Assembly (NCBI RefSeq): GCF_002101735.1
Contig: NZ_LQPE01000106.1
Span: forward strand, 1-64,000
Reading direction: 5' to 3'
DNA: 64,000 nt
Source of the DNA: Mycobacterium kyorinense
GTDB lineage: Bacteria > Actinomycetota > Actinomycetes > Mycobacteriales > Mycobacteriaceae
In this document: piece by piece, positions 43,955 through 52,384 of the stretch
How positions within the stretch are numbered: the stretch's first letter is position 1
Layout: the number at the start of each line of letters is the position of its first letter
Translations under genes and position numbers: made by a program
Notes under the pieces: generated by a model
Seen by the model: the letters and a program-made list of their open reading frames with translations, nothing else
Told to the model about the DNA's origin: nothing
Database searches by the model: none

Positions 43955-44280
43955 GGCACCGGTTCGCTCACGCAATCCAGGGTCGAGGCGCCCGAGTCGG
44001 GAATGCGGGGCTGCTTCCAGCATTCGACCGGGAACGACACCATGATCATCGAGTACAGCAGATGCATCAGGTTGGTCACGTCGTCGGGCAAGTCGTCGAG
44101 GCTGAACTTGTCGCAGTAGGCCAGCGCGTCCTCCGCGCGCGGGATGATGGCGTCGTAGAACGCCTGCATGTCGGCCATCGAGCTGGTGAGTCGCTTGTGG
44201 TAACGCTGCGGCTCGGTCGGCAGGCACCAGTCGGAAAATGGCTCCAGATCGGCGAATTCGGGTGGCAGCTTGGCGCTCAT
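43951..44280 (-). CDS. Small helical protein paired with Rieske subunit 2
   Basis: 109 aa, paralogue of the protein at 39555 with the same blocks: WCLPTE, SSMADMQAFYDAIIPR, YCDKFSLDDLPDDVTNLMHLLYS, terminal VSEPVP. No known domain. Start shares one base with the Rieske stop (TGATG), end overlaps the amidohydrolase GTG. Repeating arrangement strengthens the view that this protein works with its Rieske neighbour. Confidence 0.75.
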   Translation of the reverse strand: MSAKLPPEFADLEPFSDWCLPTEPQRYHKRLTSSMADMQAFYDAIIPRAEDALAYCDKFSLDDLPDDVTNLMHLLYSMIMVSFPVECWKQPRIPDSGASTLDCVSEPVP

Positions 44281-45545
44281 CAGACCCCCGCCGTCGCGCG
44301 CCGGTACTCGTCGATCCACGCCGCGGTCTCGCGGTGTAGATGACGAATCAGCACCTCTTGATCGTTGAGCAGGAAGCCGTCGACGGCACGAGATTCGATC
44401 ATCGACTGGGTGGCCTCCAGCGTGTTGGCGTCCTGCAGGCCGAATTCTTTGAAAGTCACCGCCGCCAGCTCTTGAGCGACCCGTTCGCGCGGAGTGCGCG
44501 GCGGCGGGAAATACAGCGTGCCCTCGAAGACGTGGCTGTTGTAGGAGGTCGGCCAGTAGTGGTAGGTCAGGTACCAGCCCTGCCCCCAGATCAGGATCAC
44601 GAAGTTGGGGAACAGCTGAAACGAGTCCAGTCCCCACGGGTCACAGTTGGCCGGGTTGACGCCGTCGGGCAGGGGGCCGAGATCCGGGCTGTCCCACGGG
44701 CCGAAAAGCCCGCTGCGACAGATCTCGTCGATCGGCTTGCGCATCTCGGCGTCCATCTCCCAGGCCCGCACACCCGAGGTGCTGACCAGCCGGTGCGGCC
44801 CGTCGATGCGATAGTGCGGCGCTTCGAACCCGGCCTCGGCCGCCGCCTTGGAGTACTTGGTCGGCGACTGGTTCGCGTGTAACACCGGCGCGTGGTAGAA
44901 CTCCTGGAACGCGTCCAGGTAGAGCTTCCAATTCGCTTTCACCACCGAGCGGTAGCGCCACCGCGACGTCATCTGCCCGAACGGATAACCCTCCAGCGCG
45001 GTGATCATCGGGCCCAGGAATTCCCGCAGCGACTGGTCGGGTTCGGCGGCGAAGTTGACGAAGATGAAGCCTTCCCACACGTCGCAGTGCACCGGCACCA
45101 ACCCGTAGCGGTCCTTGTCCAGGTCGAAGAACTCCCCTTCCTGCGGGACGTGAGTCAGGTGGCCGTCCAGGTCGTAACGCCAGGCGTGGTACTTGCACCG
45201 GAACTGTTTGCAGAAGCCGCTGGTCTCCTCGGCCGGCATGTCGTTCCATACCAGCTTGTTGCCGCGGTGCCGGCAGATGTTGTGGAACGCCTTGATGTCA
45301 CCGTCGGTGTTGCGCACCACGATGATCGAGGTGTTGACGACCTTGAGTTCCTTGGTGAAGTAGCTGCCGGTGCGCGGAAGTTGCTCGGCCCGGCCGACAT
45401 TCAGCCAGGTGCGTTTGAAAATCGCCGCCCGCTCGAGCTCGTAGAACTCCGGCGAGATGGAGTCCTCGTAGGACACCGGCCCGGTGCCGAGATCGGGGTA
45501 GTGCTGCGTCCAGCTGCCCTCCGGCGGCTTGGGGAAACGAGGCAT
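44280..45545 (-). CDS. Rieske non-heme iron oxygenase alpha subunit 2
   Basis: 421 aa. Rieske ligands Cys91, His93, Cys117 and His120, again with a 23-residue spacer that contains Cys112; mononuclear site DAFQEFYHAPVLH near residue 225. More than half of its residues match the subunit at 39883 by eye, so the two arose by duplication, but their central substrate regions differ (RWRYRSVVKANWK against RYDWVADNNSNWK). First gene of the leftward cluster; the operator at 45603 lies 57 nt upstream. Substrate unknown. Confidence 0.87.
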   Translation of the reverse strand: MPRFPKPPEGSWTQHYPDLGTGPVSYEDSISPEFYELERAAIFKRTWLNVGRAEQLPRTGSYFTKELKVVNTSIIVVRNTDGDIKAFHNICRHRGNKLVWNDMPAEETSGFCKQFRCKYHAWRYDLDGHLTHVPQEGEFFDLDKDRYGLVPVHCDVWEGFIFVNFAAEPDQSLREFLGPMITALEGYPFGQMTSRWRYRSVVKANWKLYLDAFQEFYHAPVLHANQSPTKYSKAAAEAGFEAPHYRIDGPHRLVSTSGVRAWEMDAEMRKPIDEICRSGLFGPWDSPDLGPLPDGVNPANCDPWGLDSFQLFPNFVILIWGQGWYLTYHYWPTSYNSHVFEGTLYFPPPRTPRERVAQELAAVTFKEFGLQDANTLEATQSMIESRAVDGFLLNDQEVLIRHLHRETAAWIDEYRRATAGV

Positions 45546-45602
45546 GCGTACTCCTGTCGATATCCGCCCGCAGGGCCGACCGTATATGCTCGACAGAGCA
45601 AT

Positions 45603-45616
45603 CGCAAGTAGTTGAT
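45603..45616. promoter_or_regulatory. MarR-type operator copy 3
   Basis: On the minus strand it reads ATCAACTACTTGCG, one base from copy 1 (42222). It lies between the divergent Rieske subunit 2 and aldehyde dehydrogenase genes, 19 nt from the latter's GTG. Confidence 0.72.
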
Positions 45617-45635
45617 ATTACGGGCGGAGGTCGGT

Positions 45636-47078
45636 GTGCGAGGCGACGGGCTCTTCATCGGTGGGCGTTGGGTGGCGCCGAGCAGCGACGCCGTGATCGA
45701 GGTGATCTCACCGGTCACCGAAGCACCGGTCGCCCGCGTCGCGGCTGCCGGTCCGTCCGACGTCGACGCCGCCGTCGAGGCTGCCCGCAACGCGTTCGAC
45801 GACGGCCCCTGGCCGAGGCTCGATCCGTCCGAGCGCACTGCCGCGGTGCGCCGGCTGGCCGAGCTCTACGGCGAACGGCGTTTGGAGATGGCCGATCTCA
45901 TCACCGCCGAGATCGGCGCGCCCACCAGCTTCGCCCAGCGGGCCCAGGTCGGCCTGCCGTGGATGATGATGACCGCGTTCGCCGATCTGGCTGCCGACTT
46001 TGCGTGGCAGGAAACCCGGCGAGGCCGCTACGGCGCCGACATCCGCATCCGGCGAGAACCGGTCGGCGTGGTCGCCGCGATCGTGCCGTGGAACATGCCG
46101 CAGTTCCTGATCGTCACGAAGCTGATGCCCGCATTGCTGGCCGGCTGTTGCGTGGTGGTCAAACCGGCGCCCGAGTCGCCGCTCGACGCGCTGCTGCTGG
46201 CCGAACTGCTCGACGAGCTCGACCTGCCGCCCGGTGTGGTAAACGTCGTGCCGGGCGGCGCCGACGTCGGCGCCTACCTGGTGGGGCACACAGGCGTGGA
46301 CAAGGTGTCGTTCACCGGGTCCACCGCCGCCGGCCGACGGGTGGCCGCGGCTTGCGCTACCGGGTTGAAGCGGGTCAGCCTGGAACTCGGCGGCAAGTCG
46401 GCGGCGATCGTTCTCGACGACGCGGACCCGGCCGCCGTCGCAGTCGGGATCCGCTCGGCCAGCCTGTCCAACAGCGGCCAGATCTGCAACGCGCTCACCC
46501 GGATCCTGGTGCCCGCCAAGCGAAGCGACGAATTCGTCGACGCGCTGGCCGCGGAAATAAAGACGCTCGTCGTGGGCGATCCGAGCGACCCCGCCACTCA
46601 ACTGGGCCCCCTGGTGTCTCGGCGGCAACAACAGCGCGTCCTCGACTACATCGAAATGGGCCAGCGTGAAGGCGCCCGACTGGTCACCGGCGGCACCGGC
46701 ATGCCCGACGGCGCCGAGCGGGGCTGGTACGTTCGGCCGACGCTGTTCGCGGACGCCGACAACAGCATGCGGATCGCGCGCGAAGAAATCTTCGGCCCGG
46801 TGCTGACGGTCATCGGCTACGACGACGAGGACGAGGCAGTCCGGATCGCCAACGACTCCGACTACGGGCTGGCCGGCTCGGTCTTCAGCGACGACACCGA
46901 ACGTGGGGTGGCGCTCGCTACGCGCATGCGCACGGGCACTTTCGGCGTCAACCAGGGTTACACGATGGACCCGTATGCGCCGTTCGGCGGCGTCAAATCC
47001 AGTGGCTACGGCCGGGAATTGGGCCGCGAAGGCATCGAGGCCTACCTGGACACCAAGTCGATCTCGGTGGCCGGCTAG
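45636..47078 (+). CDS. NAD(P)-dependent aldehyde dehydrogenase
   Basis: 480 aa from GTG 45636, preceded by GGGCGGAGG. ALDH superfamily: PWNMPQFL near residue 150, VSFTGSTAAGR near residue 227 (cofactor), catalytic Glu in VSLELGGKSAAIV near residue 255, catalytic Cys in SNSGQICNALTR near residue 288, EEIFGPVLTV near residue 386. Divergent from the Rieske cluster through the operator at 45603, so it should be co-induced and oxidise an aldehyde product of that pathway. The frame opens at 45612, but those codons lie within the operator region. Confidence 0.88.
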   Translation: MRGDGLFIGGRWVAPSSDAVIEVISPVTEAPVARVAAAGPSDVDAAVEAARNAFDDGPWPRLDPSERTAAVRRLAELYGERRLEMADLITAEIGAPTSFAQRAQVGLPWMMMTAFADLAADFAWQETRRGRYGADIRIRREPVGVVAAIVPWNMPQFLIVTKLMPALLAGCCVVVKPAPESPLDALLLAELLDELDLPPGVVNVVPGGADVGAYLVGHTGVDKVSFTGSTAAGRRVAAACATGLKRVSLELGGKSAAIVLDDADPAAVAVGIRSASLSNSGQICNALTRILVPAKRSDEFVDALAAEIKTLVVGDPSDPATQLGPLVSRRQQQRVLDYIEMGQREGARLVTGGTGMPDGAERGWYVRPTLFADADNSMRIAREEIFGPVLTVIGYDDEDEAVRIANDSDYGLAGSVFSDDTERGVALATRMRTGTFGVNQGYTMDPYAPFGGVKSSGYGRELGREGIEAYLDTKSISVAG

Positions 47079-48586
47079 CGCTCGCGCACGGTCCAGACCG
47101 GGTCGGGGCAGACGATGCCCTGGGCCGACAGTTCCCGCTTGAGCACCTTGAAGGTCGCGGTGCGCGGCAGCGCGCTACTGACCCGCACGTAGGACGGCCA
47201 CTGCTTGGGCCCGAGGTCGGGCTGCTCGGCCAGGAACGCGCGGAACTTGTCGACGTCGAACTCCGCGCCCGGCGCCATCACCAGCGCGGCCATCACCCGG
47301 TCGCCGACGGCGGGATCGGGCACGCCGTACACCGCCACCTCCGACACCCCGGGGTAGCGTGCCAGCACCCGCTCGATCGGCGCGGTGCCCAGGTTTTCCC
47401 CGTCGACCCGCAGCCAATCACCAAGCCGCCCAGCAAAATACACGTATCCGTTCTCGTCGCGGTAGGCCAGGTCGCCACTGTGGTAGACACCGTCGGCCAT
47501 CCGTGCGGCATCGGCCTCCGGGTCGTTGTAGTAGCCCTCAAACCGGCCCGGGCCCGCGACGTTCACCAACTCGCCGATGACCCCCGGCGGGCATGGCGCA
47601 CCGGTCTCGGTGTCGCGGATCTCGATCCCGTCCGGCAGTGGGCCCAGCGAGCCCTCGGGCGTGTCAGGTGTTCGGGCGATCGCCACGCCGCCCTCGGTCG
47701 AGCCGAAGCCGTCGACGGCGATACAGCCGAACCGGCGGGCAAAGCGTTCGATGTCGGCGGGCGCACCCTCGTTGCCGTACACCACCTTCAGCGGGTTGTC
47801 CGCGTCGTCAGGCCGTTCCGGGGTGGCCAGCACATACGACAGCGGCTTGCCCACGTAGTTGGCGTAGGTGACGCCGTACTTGCGGATGTCGGGCAGAAAG
47901 CCCGACGCGGAAAACTTGCGCCGCAACACCATTGACCCTCGGCACGCCGCGGCCACCGACCAGCCCACCAGCACCGCGTTGGAGTGGAACAACGGCATGG
48001 ACACGTAGCAGCGGTCGGCGGGGCCGAGACCGAACCGTTCGGTCATCGTCACCCCCGCGATCCCGACCTTGCCGTGACTGCATTTCACCGCCTTCGGATC
48101 ACCGCTGGTGCCCGAGGTGAAGATCAGCATGAACAGGTCTTCGGGCGCGGCATCCCGGAAGCGCACCTCGGCGTCGCCGTGCGCGGCCACCTCGTCGGCC
48201 CACTCACCGGAGTCGACATTGATATGCGCGATATCGCCCAGCGCCGCAGCCGAATTCGCATCCGCCAACACCAGCTGGCAATCCGCATAGTCGATGTCGC
48301 GGGCCAACGCGGCGCCGCGGCGCACCGGGTTGAGACCCACCGGCACAATGCCCGACATCCCGGCCGCGACGAGCACCGACGAGAAGAACGGGGTGTTCTC
48401 CAGCAGCACCCCGACATGCGGCGGGCGGGTGGGGTCGAGCCGCGCCCGCACCGCAGCCGCCACCGCCGCGCCGTGCCGAAGGTGGTCACGCCAGCTGGTG
48501 AACGAGTCCTCGAAGTAGACGCCCCGATCGTGGATGTCGACAAGCGGTTTCAGCAAGTCGGTGACGGTCGGGAGAACCTCGGTCAC
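47075..48586 (-). CDS. fadD17: FadD17, steroid side-chain acyl-CoA synthetase
   Basis: 503 aa from GTG 48586 (Rv3506 has 502). ANL ligase: FMLIFTSGTSGDPKAVKCSHG near residue 160, DGFGSTEGG near residue 280, LGDWLRVDGENLGTAPIERVL near residue 385. In M. tuberculosis FadD17 prefers steroid acids with shorter (5-carbon) side chains than FadD19. Begins one base after the fadE27 stop, so the unit is fadE26-fadE27-fadD17 under the KstR site at 50915. Four-base overlap at its 3' end with the convergent aldehyde dehydrogenase. Confidence 0.91.
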   Translation of the reverse strand: MTEVLPTVTDLLKPLVDIHDRGVYFEDSFTSWRDHLRHGAAVAAAVRARLDPTRPPHVGVLLENTPFFSSVLVAAGMSGIVPVGLNPVRRGAALARDIDYADCQLVLADANSAAALGDIAHINVDSGEWADEVAAHGDAEVRFRDAAPEDLFMLIFTSGTSGDPKAVKCSHGKVGIAGVTMTERFGLGPADRCYVSMPLFHSNAVLVGWSVAAACRGSMVLRRKFSASGFLPDIRKYGVTYANYVGKPLSYVLATPERPDDADNPLKVVYGNEGAPADIERFARRFGCIAVDGFGSTEGGVAIARTPDTPEGSLGPLPDGIEIRDTETGAPCPPGVIGELVNVAGPGRFEGYYNDPEADAARMADGVYHSGDLAYRDENGYVYFAGRLGDWLRVDGENLGTAPIERVLARYPGVSEVAVYGVPDPAVGDRVMAALVMAPGAEFDVDKFRAFLAEQPDLGPKQWPSYVRVSSALPRTATFKVLKRELSAQGIVCPDPVWTVRER

Positions 48587-48587
48587 G

Positions 48588-49679
48588 TCAGGCGGGCGTG
48601 TCCGCGAGCTCACGGCCGATCCGGAGCAGTTGCCCCGTCGCGCTGCCCAGTGCGAACTCGGTCTGCTTGGCCGCCAGGAAATAGCGATGAACCGGGTGGT
48701 CGATGTCGATGCCGACACCACCGTGCACGTGAACGATGGTGTGGGCCACCCGGTGTCCGGCGTCGGCCGCCCAGAACGCCGCCGTGGCCACTTCGGTGTC
48801 GGCGGGCAAATCCTCGCTCACCCGCCACGCCGCCTGGGTGAGCGTCAACCGCAGCCCCTTGACGTCGATGTAGCCGTCCGCCAACCGCTGCGACACGGCC
48901 TGGAAGCTGCCGATCGGGCGGTCGAACTGCTCACGGGTGCGGGCGTACTCGGCGGTCAACTGCAGCCCGCGGTCCAGCACGCCGAGCTGAAAGGCGCTGT
49001 GGCCCAACGATGTACGTGTTGAAATCCAGCTCACCACGTTGTTGCCACCTACCAGCCGGGAGCCCTCGAGCTCGACCCCGTCCAGCTGTACATGCCCCAC
49101 GCTGCCTAGGCCCGTTGTCTCCAGCGGGGTTACCAAGACTTCGTCGGCGCTGACCAGGAAAACCGCTGTCCCGGAATCGGTTTCGGCAGGCACCAGAAAG
49201 CCGTCGGCCACCGGGGCATAACCGACCAGGGTGCGCGTTCCGGTCAGCCGGTAGCCGTCACCCGAACGGGTGGCCTGCACCGGGCCGTCGCCCATCTCGC
49301 CGTCCAGCGCGACGGTCAACACCTTGGCGCCACTCACCGCGGGCGCGGCCCACTGCTGCTGCAGTTCGGGCGAACCGAACCGGGACAGCGCACCGGCGGC
49401 CAGCACCACCGACTCCAGATACGGCACTGCGGCCAGCCCCCGGCCCAACGCGACCAACACCGCGGTCTGCTCCAGCACGCCATAACCGCCGCCGCCCAAC
49501 GACTCCGGGGTTGCGGTGCTCAGAATGTCGGCGTCGACGAGCTTGCCCCACAGCGAACGATCGAAGCGTTGCTCGAGCCCGTCCAGCTCGCGCTGATGCT
49601 CCGGCGTACACACGGCGTCGACGATCGTGTCCACCAGACCGCCGAGGTCTTGGGCGGCTTCGGTTGTCGAGAAGTCCAT
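48588..49679 (-). CDS. fadE27: FadE27 (ChsE5-type), acyl-CoA dehydrogenase subunit
   Basis: 363 aa (Rv3505 has 373). Acyl-CoA-dehydrogenase fold with YARTREQFDRPIGSFQAVSQRLADGYID near residue 248 and TIVHVHGGVGIDIDHPVHRYF near the C-terminus. Forms an alpha2beta2 heteromer with FadE26 that desaturates the C26 side-chain CoA in the first beta-oxidation cycle. ATG 49679 (MDFSTTEAAQDLGGLV) follows the fadE26 stop by 18 nt. Confidence 0.91.
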   Translation of the reverse strand: MDFSTTEAAQDLGGLVDTIVDAVCTPEHQRELDGLEQRFDRSLWGKLVDADILSTATPESLGGGGYGVLEQTAVLVALGRGLAAVPYLESVVLAAGALSRFGSPELQQQWAAPAVSGAKVLTVALDGEMGDGPVQATRSGDGYRLTGTRTLVGYAPVADGFLVPAETDSGTAVFLVSADEVLVTPLETTGLGSVGHVQLDGVELEGSRLVGGNNVVSWISTRTSLGHSAFQLGVLDRGLQLTAEYARTREQFDRPIGSFQAVSQRLADGYIDVKGLRLTLTQAAWRVSEDLPADTEVATAAFWAADAGHRVAHTIVHVHGGVGIDIDHPVHRYFLAAKQTEFALGSATGQLLRIGRELADTPA

Positions 49680-49697
49680 CAGTAAGTCCTTTACCGG

Positions 49698-50879
49698 TCA
49701 GCGGTTGGCTCGGGGCAGACCCAACGCGACCATGCCGATGATGTCGCGCTGAACTTCGTTGGTGCCGCCGCCGAAGGTCAGGATCAGACACGCCCGGTGC
49801 ATCCGCTCGACCCGACCCCGCAGTAGCGCACCGAACGAATCCTGGCGGACAGTGGCCCCCGACCCCAGCACCTCCATCAGCAGCCGGTAGGCCTCGGTGG
49901 CCAACTCGGTGCCGAACACCTTGGCAGCCGACGCGTCGGCGGGGGAGGGCGCGGCGCCTTCGGCCGAGGCCAGCTCCCAGTTGATCAGCTTGAGCACCTC
50001 GACCTTGGCGTGCACCCGGGCCAGGTTGAGTTGCACCCATTCGGAGTCGATCAGCCGGGCGCCGCCGGCGTCTTTGGTGTTCTGCGCCCACTCGCGAACC
50101 TGGTTGAGCGCCACGATGATCGGCTGCGCGGACACCAGCGCGACGCGCTCGTGGTTGAGCTGGTTGGTGACCAGCTTCCAGCCGCCGTTCTCCTCGCCGA
50201 CCCGGTTGGCCACCGGAACCCGGACATCGGAGTAATAGGTGGCGCTGGTGTCGGGGCCCGCCATCGTGTGCACCGGCGTCCAGGAGAAGCCGTCGGCGGT
50301 GGTCGGCACGATCAGCACCGAGATGCCGCGGTGCTTCTTGGCTTCGGTGTTGGTGCGCACGGCCAGCCACACGTAGTCGGCGTACTGGATCAGGGAAGTC
50401 CACATCTTCTGGCCGTTGACGATGTAGTCGTCGCCGTCGCGCACCGCGGTGGTGCGCAGGTTCGCCAGATCGGTGCCGGCGCCGGGCTCGGAGTAGCCGA
50501 TGGCGAAGTGCAGCTCGCCCGCGGCGATCTTGGGCAGGAAGAACTTCTTCTGCTCCTCGCTGCCGAACGCCATGATCGTCGGGGCAACGCTGTTGATCGT
50601 CAGGAACGGCACCGGCGCCCCGGCGATCGCCGCCTCGTCGGTGAAGATCAACTGGTCCATCGCCGAGCGGGCCTGCCCGCCGTACTCCTTGGGCCAGCCC
50701 AGCGCAAGCCACCCGTCGCGGCCCATCTGCGCGACGGTCTCGCGGTAGACGTTGCCGGTGCCGTACTCACCCGACGTCGAGCTCAGCGCCTCGCGGCGCT
50801 CAGGGGTGATCAGCTTGGCGAAATACGACCGCAGCTCGCGGCGCAGTTCCTCCTGCTCCGGGGTATAACTGATCCGCAT
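49698..50879 (-). CDS. fadE26: FadE26 (ChsE4-type), acyl-CoA dehydrogenase subunit
   Basis: 393 aa from ATG 50879 (Rv3504 has 400). Complete ACAD: MRISYTPEQEELRRELRSYF, FAIGYSEPGAGTDLANLRTTAV near residue 125, C-terminal TFGGGTNEVQRDIIGM. Partner of FadE27. The KstR operator begins 35 nt upstream. The upstream in-frame extension to 51047 would traverse the operator and the fdxD start, so it is rejected. Confidence 0.92.
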   Translation of the reverse strand: MRISYTPEQEELRRELRSYFAKLITPERREALSSTSGEYGTGNVYRETVAQMGRDGWLALGWPKEYGGQARSAMDQLIFTDEAAIAGAPVPFLTINSVAPTIMAFGSEEQKKFFLPKIAAGELHFAIGYSEPGAGTDLANLRTTAVRDGDDYIVNGQKMWTSLIQYADYVWLAVRTNTEAKKHRGISVLIVPTTADGFSWTPVHTMAGPDTSATYYSDVRVPVANRVGEENGGWKLVTNQLNHERVALVSAQPIIVALNQVREWAQNTKDAGGARLIDSEWVQLNLARVHAKVEVLKLINWELASAEGAAPSPADASAAKVFGTELATEAYRLLMEVLGSGATVRQDSFGALLRGRVERMHRACLILTFGGGTNEVQRDIIGMVALGLPRANR

Positions 50880-50914
50880 TGGCCGTCCCTTCGCGATGCG
50901 GTTACCTTCCTGGT

Positions 50915-50928
50915 TGTAACACGTTCTA
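50915..50928. promoter_or_regulatory. KstR operator between fadE26 and fdxD
   Basis: TGTAACACGTTCTA, an exact consensus match, 35 nt from fadE26 and 69 nt from fdxD. It probably regulates both divergent units. Confidence 0.92.
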
Positions 50929-50997
50929 GTCTGAGGGTCCAGCGGGCCGTCGTCGTATGGTGGGGACACGGCAGCCGGAAACGCAAGGAGGAACCTC

Positions 50998-51189
50998 GTG
51001 CGAGTGATAGTGGACCGCGATCGGTGTGAGGGCAACGCGGTGTGCATGGGAATCGCGCCGGATATTTTCGAGCTCGACGACGAGGACTATGCCGTGGTGA
51101 AGACGGACCCGATTCCCGCCGACCGGGAGGCGCTGGCCGAGCAGGCGATCGCCGAATGCCCGCGCGCCGCCCTGAAGCGCGAAGACTGA
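50998..51189 (+). CDS. fdxD: FdxD, 3Fe-4S-type ferredoxin
   Basis: 63 aa from GTG, same length as Rv3503c. Three cluster cysteines: C-EGNAV-C near residues 10 and 16, and C in AECPRAAL near residue 54, the 3Fe-4S arrangement with Asn/Ala where a 4Fe-4S protein would have a fourth cysteine. Reported as a redox partner of the steroid P450s CYP125 and CYP142. AAGGAGG lies upstream. Its stop is in the same frame as the following hsd4A, 24 nt before that gene's start. Confidence 0.92.
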   Translation: MRVIVDRDRCEGNAVCMGIAPDIFELDDEDYAVVKTDPIPADREALAEQAIAECPRAALKRED

Positions 51190-51213
51190 CACCAGACTAG
51201 AGGTATTCATAAA

Positions 51214-52122
51214 TTGACTAGCAGCACGAACGCGACCGACCTATCCGGGAAGGTCGCGGTGGTCACCGGCGCGGCCGCAGGACTGGGCCGCGCCGAGGCG
51301 ATCGGCTTAGCCCGCGCCGGCGCCACCGTCGTCGTCAACGACATCGCCGGCGCGCTGGACGCCTCCGACGTGATCGACGAGATCACCGCGGCCGGCTCCA
51401 AGGCCGTCGCGGTAGCCGGCGACATCAGCCAGCGCGCGACCGCCGACGAGCTGGTCGGCACCGCCGACGGGCTGGGCGGGCTGAGCATTGTGATCAACAA
51501 CGCCGGGATCACCCGCGACCGGATGCTGTTCAACATGTCCGACGAGGAGTGGGACGCTGTGATCGCCGTGCACCTGCGCGGCCACTTCCTGCTGACTCGC
51601 AATGCGGCCACGTATTGGCGCCAAAAGGCCAAGGACTCGGGCGGTTCGGTGTACGGCCGGCTGGTCAACACCTCGTCGGAGGCCGGGCTGGTCGGTCCGG
51701 TCGGGCAGGCGAACTACGGCGCCGCCAAGGCCGGCATCACCGCGCTGACCCTGTCCGCCGCGCGGGCGCTGGGCCGCTACGGGGTCTGCGCCAACGCGAT
51801 CTGCCCGCGGGCGCGCACCGCGATGACCGCCGACGTGTTCGGCGAGGCGCCCGAGACCGGCGAGATCGATCCGCTTTCGCCCGAGCATGTGGTGACCCTG
51901 GTCCGGTTCCTCGCTTCGCCGGCGGCCGAAGCGGTCAACGGTCAGCTGTTCATCGTGTACGGACCGCGGGTGACGCTGGTGGCGGCGCCGACGGTCGAGC
52001 AACAGTTCGCGACGGACGCGCCGGCCTGGGAGCCCGGGCAGCTGAGCGCGACGCTGCAGGAGTACTTTGCTGGGCGCGACCCCGAACGCACCTTCGCGGC
52101 GACCGGCCTGATGGAGTCGTGA
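51214..52122 (+). CDS. hsd4A: Hsd4A, steroid 17beta-/3-hydroxyacyl-CoA dehydrogenase
   Basis: 302 aa from a TTG start; no ATG or GTG exists between this codon and the in-frame fdxD stop. Rv3502c has 317 aa. SDR: VAVVTGAAAGLGRAEAIGLARAGA, NNAGITRDRML, MSDEEWDAVIAVHLRGHF, catalytic YGAAK. Multifunctional-enzyme SDR that oxidises the hydroxyl of steroid 3-hydroxyacyl-CoA esters (ChsB1 activity) before FadA5 thiolysis. Co-transcribed with fdxD from the KstR-controlled promoter. Confidence 0.9.
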   Translation: MTSSTNATDLSGKVAVVTGAAAGLGRAEAIGLARAGATVVVNDIAGALDASDVIDEITAAGSKAVAVAGDISQRATADELVGTADGLGGLSIVINNAGITRDRMLFNMSDEEWDAVIAVHLRGHFLLTRNAATYWRQKAKDSGGSVYGRLVNTSSEAGLVGPVGQANYGAAKAGITALTLSAARALGRYGVCANAICPRARTAMTADVFGEAPETGEIDPLSPEHVVTLVRFLASPAAEAVNGQLFIVYGPRVTLVAAPTVEQQFATDAPAWEPGQLSATLQEYFAGRDPERTFAATGLMES

Positions 52123-52159
52123 CGGGCGCGTGAGACGATGTGTATCGCCGTTCGCCGGG

Positions 52160-52173
52160 TAGAACACGTTACA
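52160..52173. promoter_or_regulatory. KstR operator upstream of the mce4 operon
   Basis: TAGAACACGTTACA, exact consensus match, 37 nt after hsd4A and 211 nt before yrbE4A. Confidence 0.9.
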
Positions 52174-52240
52174 GGATGATTTGCGTCACATAGCGTCTGA
52201 CCTCGACAAACTACTAACTTTTGTCTAATTTTGCAGTTCT

Positions 52241-52270
52241 TTGACACTGCGAACTTGTTCTAGTTACTAT
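52241..52270 (+). promoter_or_regulatory. Predicted mce4 promoter with a degenerate KstR site in its spacer
   Basis: TTGACA at 52241-52246 and TACTAT at 52265-52270 are separated by 18 nt. The spacer holds GCGAACTTGTTCTA (52249-52262), which keeps the AAC..GTT..A core of the KstR consensus but lacks the leading T. The 5' leader to the TTG start would be about 110 nt. Confidence 0.6.
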
Positions 52271-52384
52271 GATCCGGCTCACGCGGAGCAGCGTCCGACG
52301 ATAGGGGAGACATACCGGCGCGCGTAGGGGACGCATAGGCTTCGCCAAGGTTGCAGACGCCCCCACCCGAGAAGGGACCGAAGG

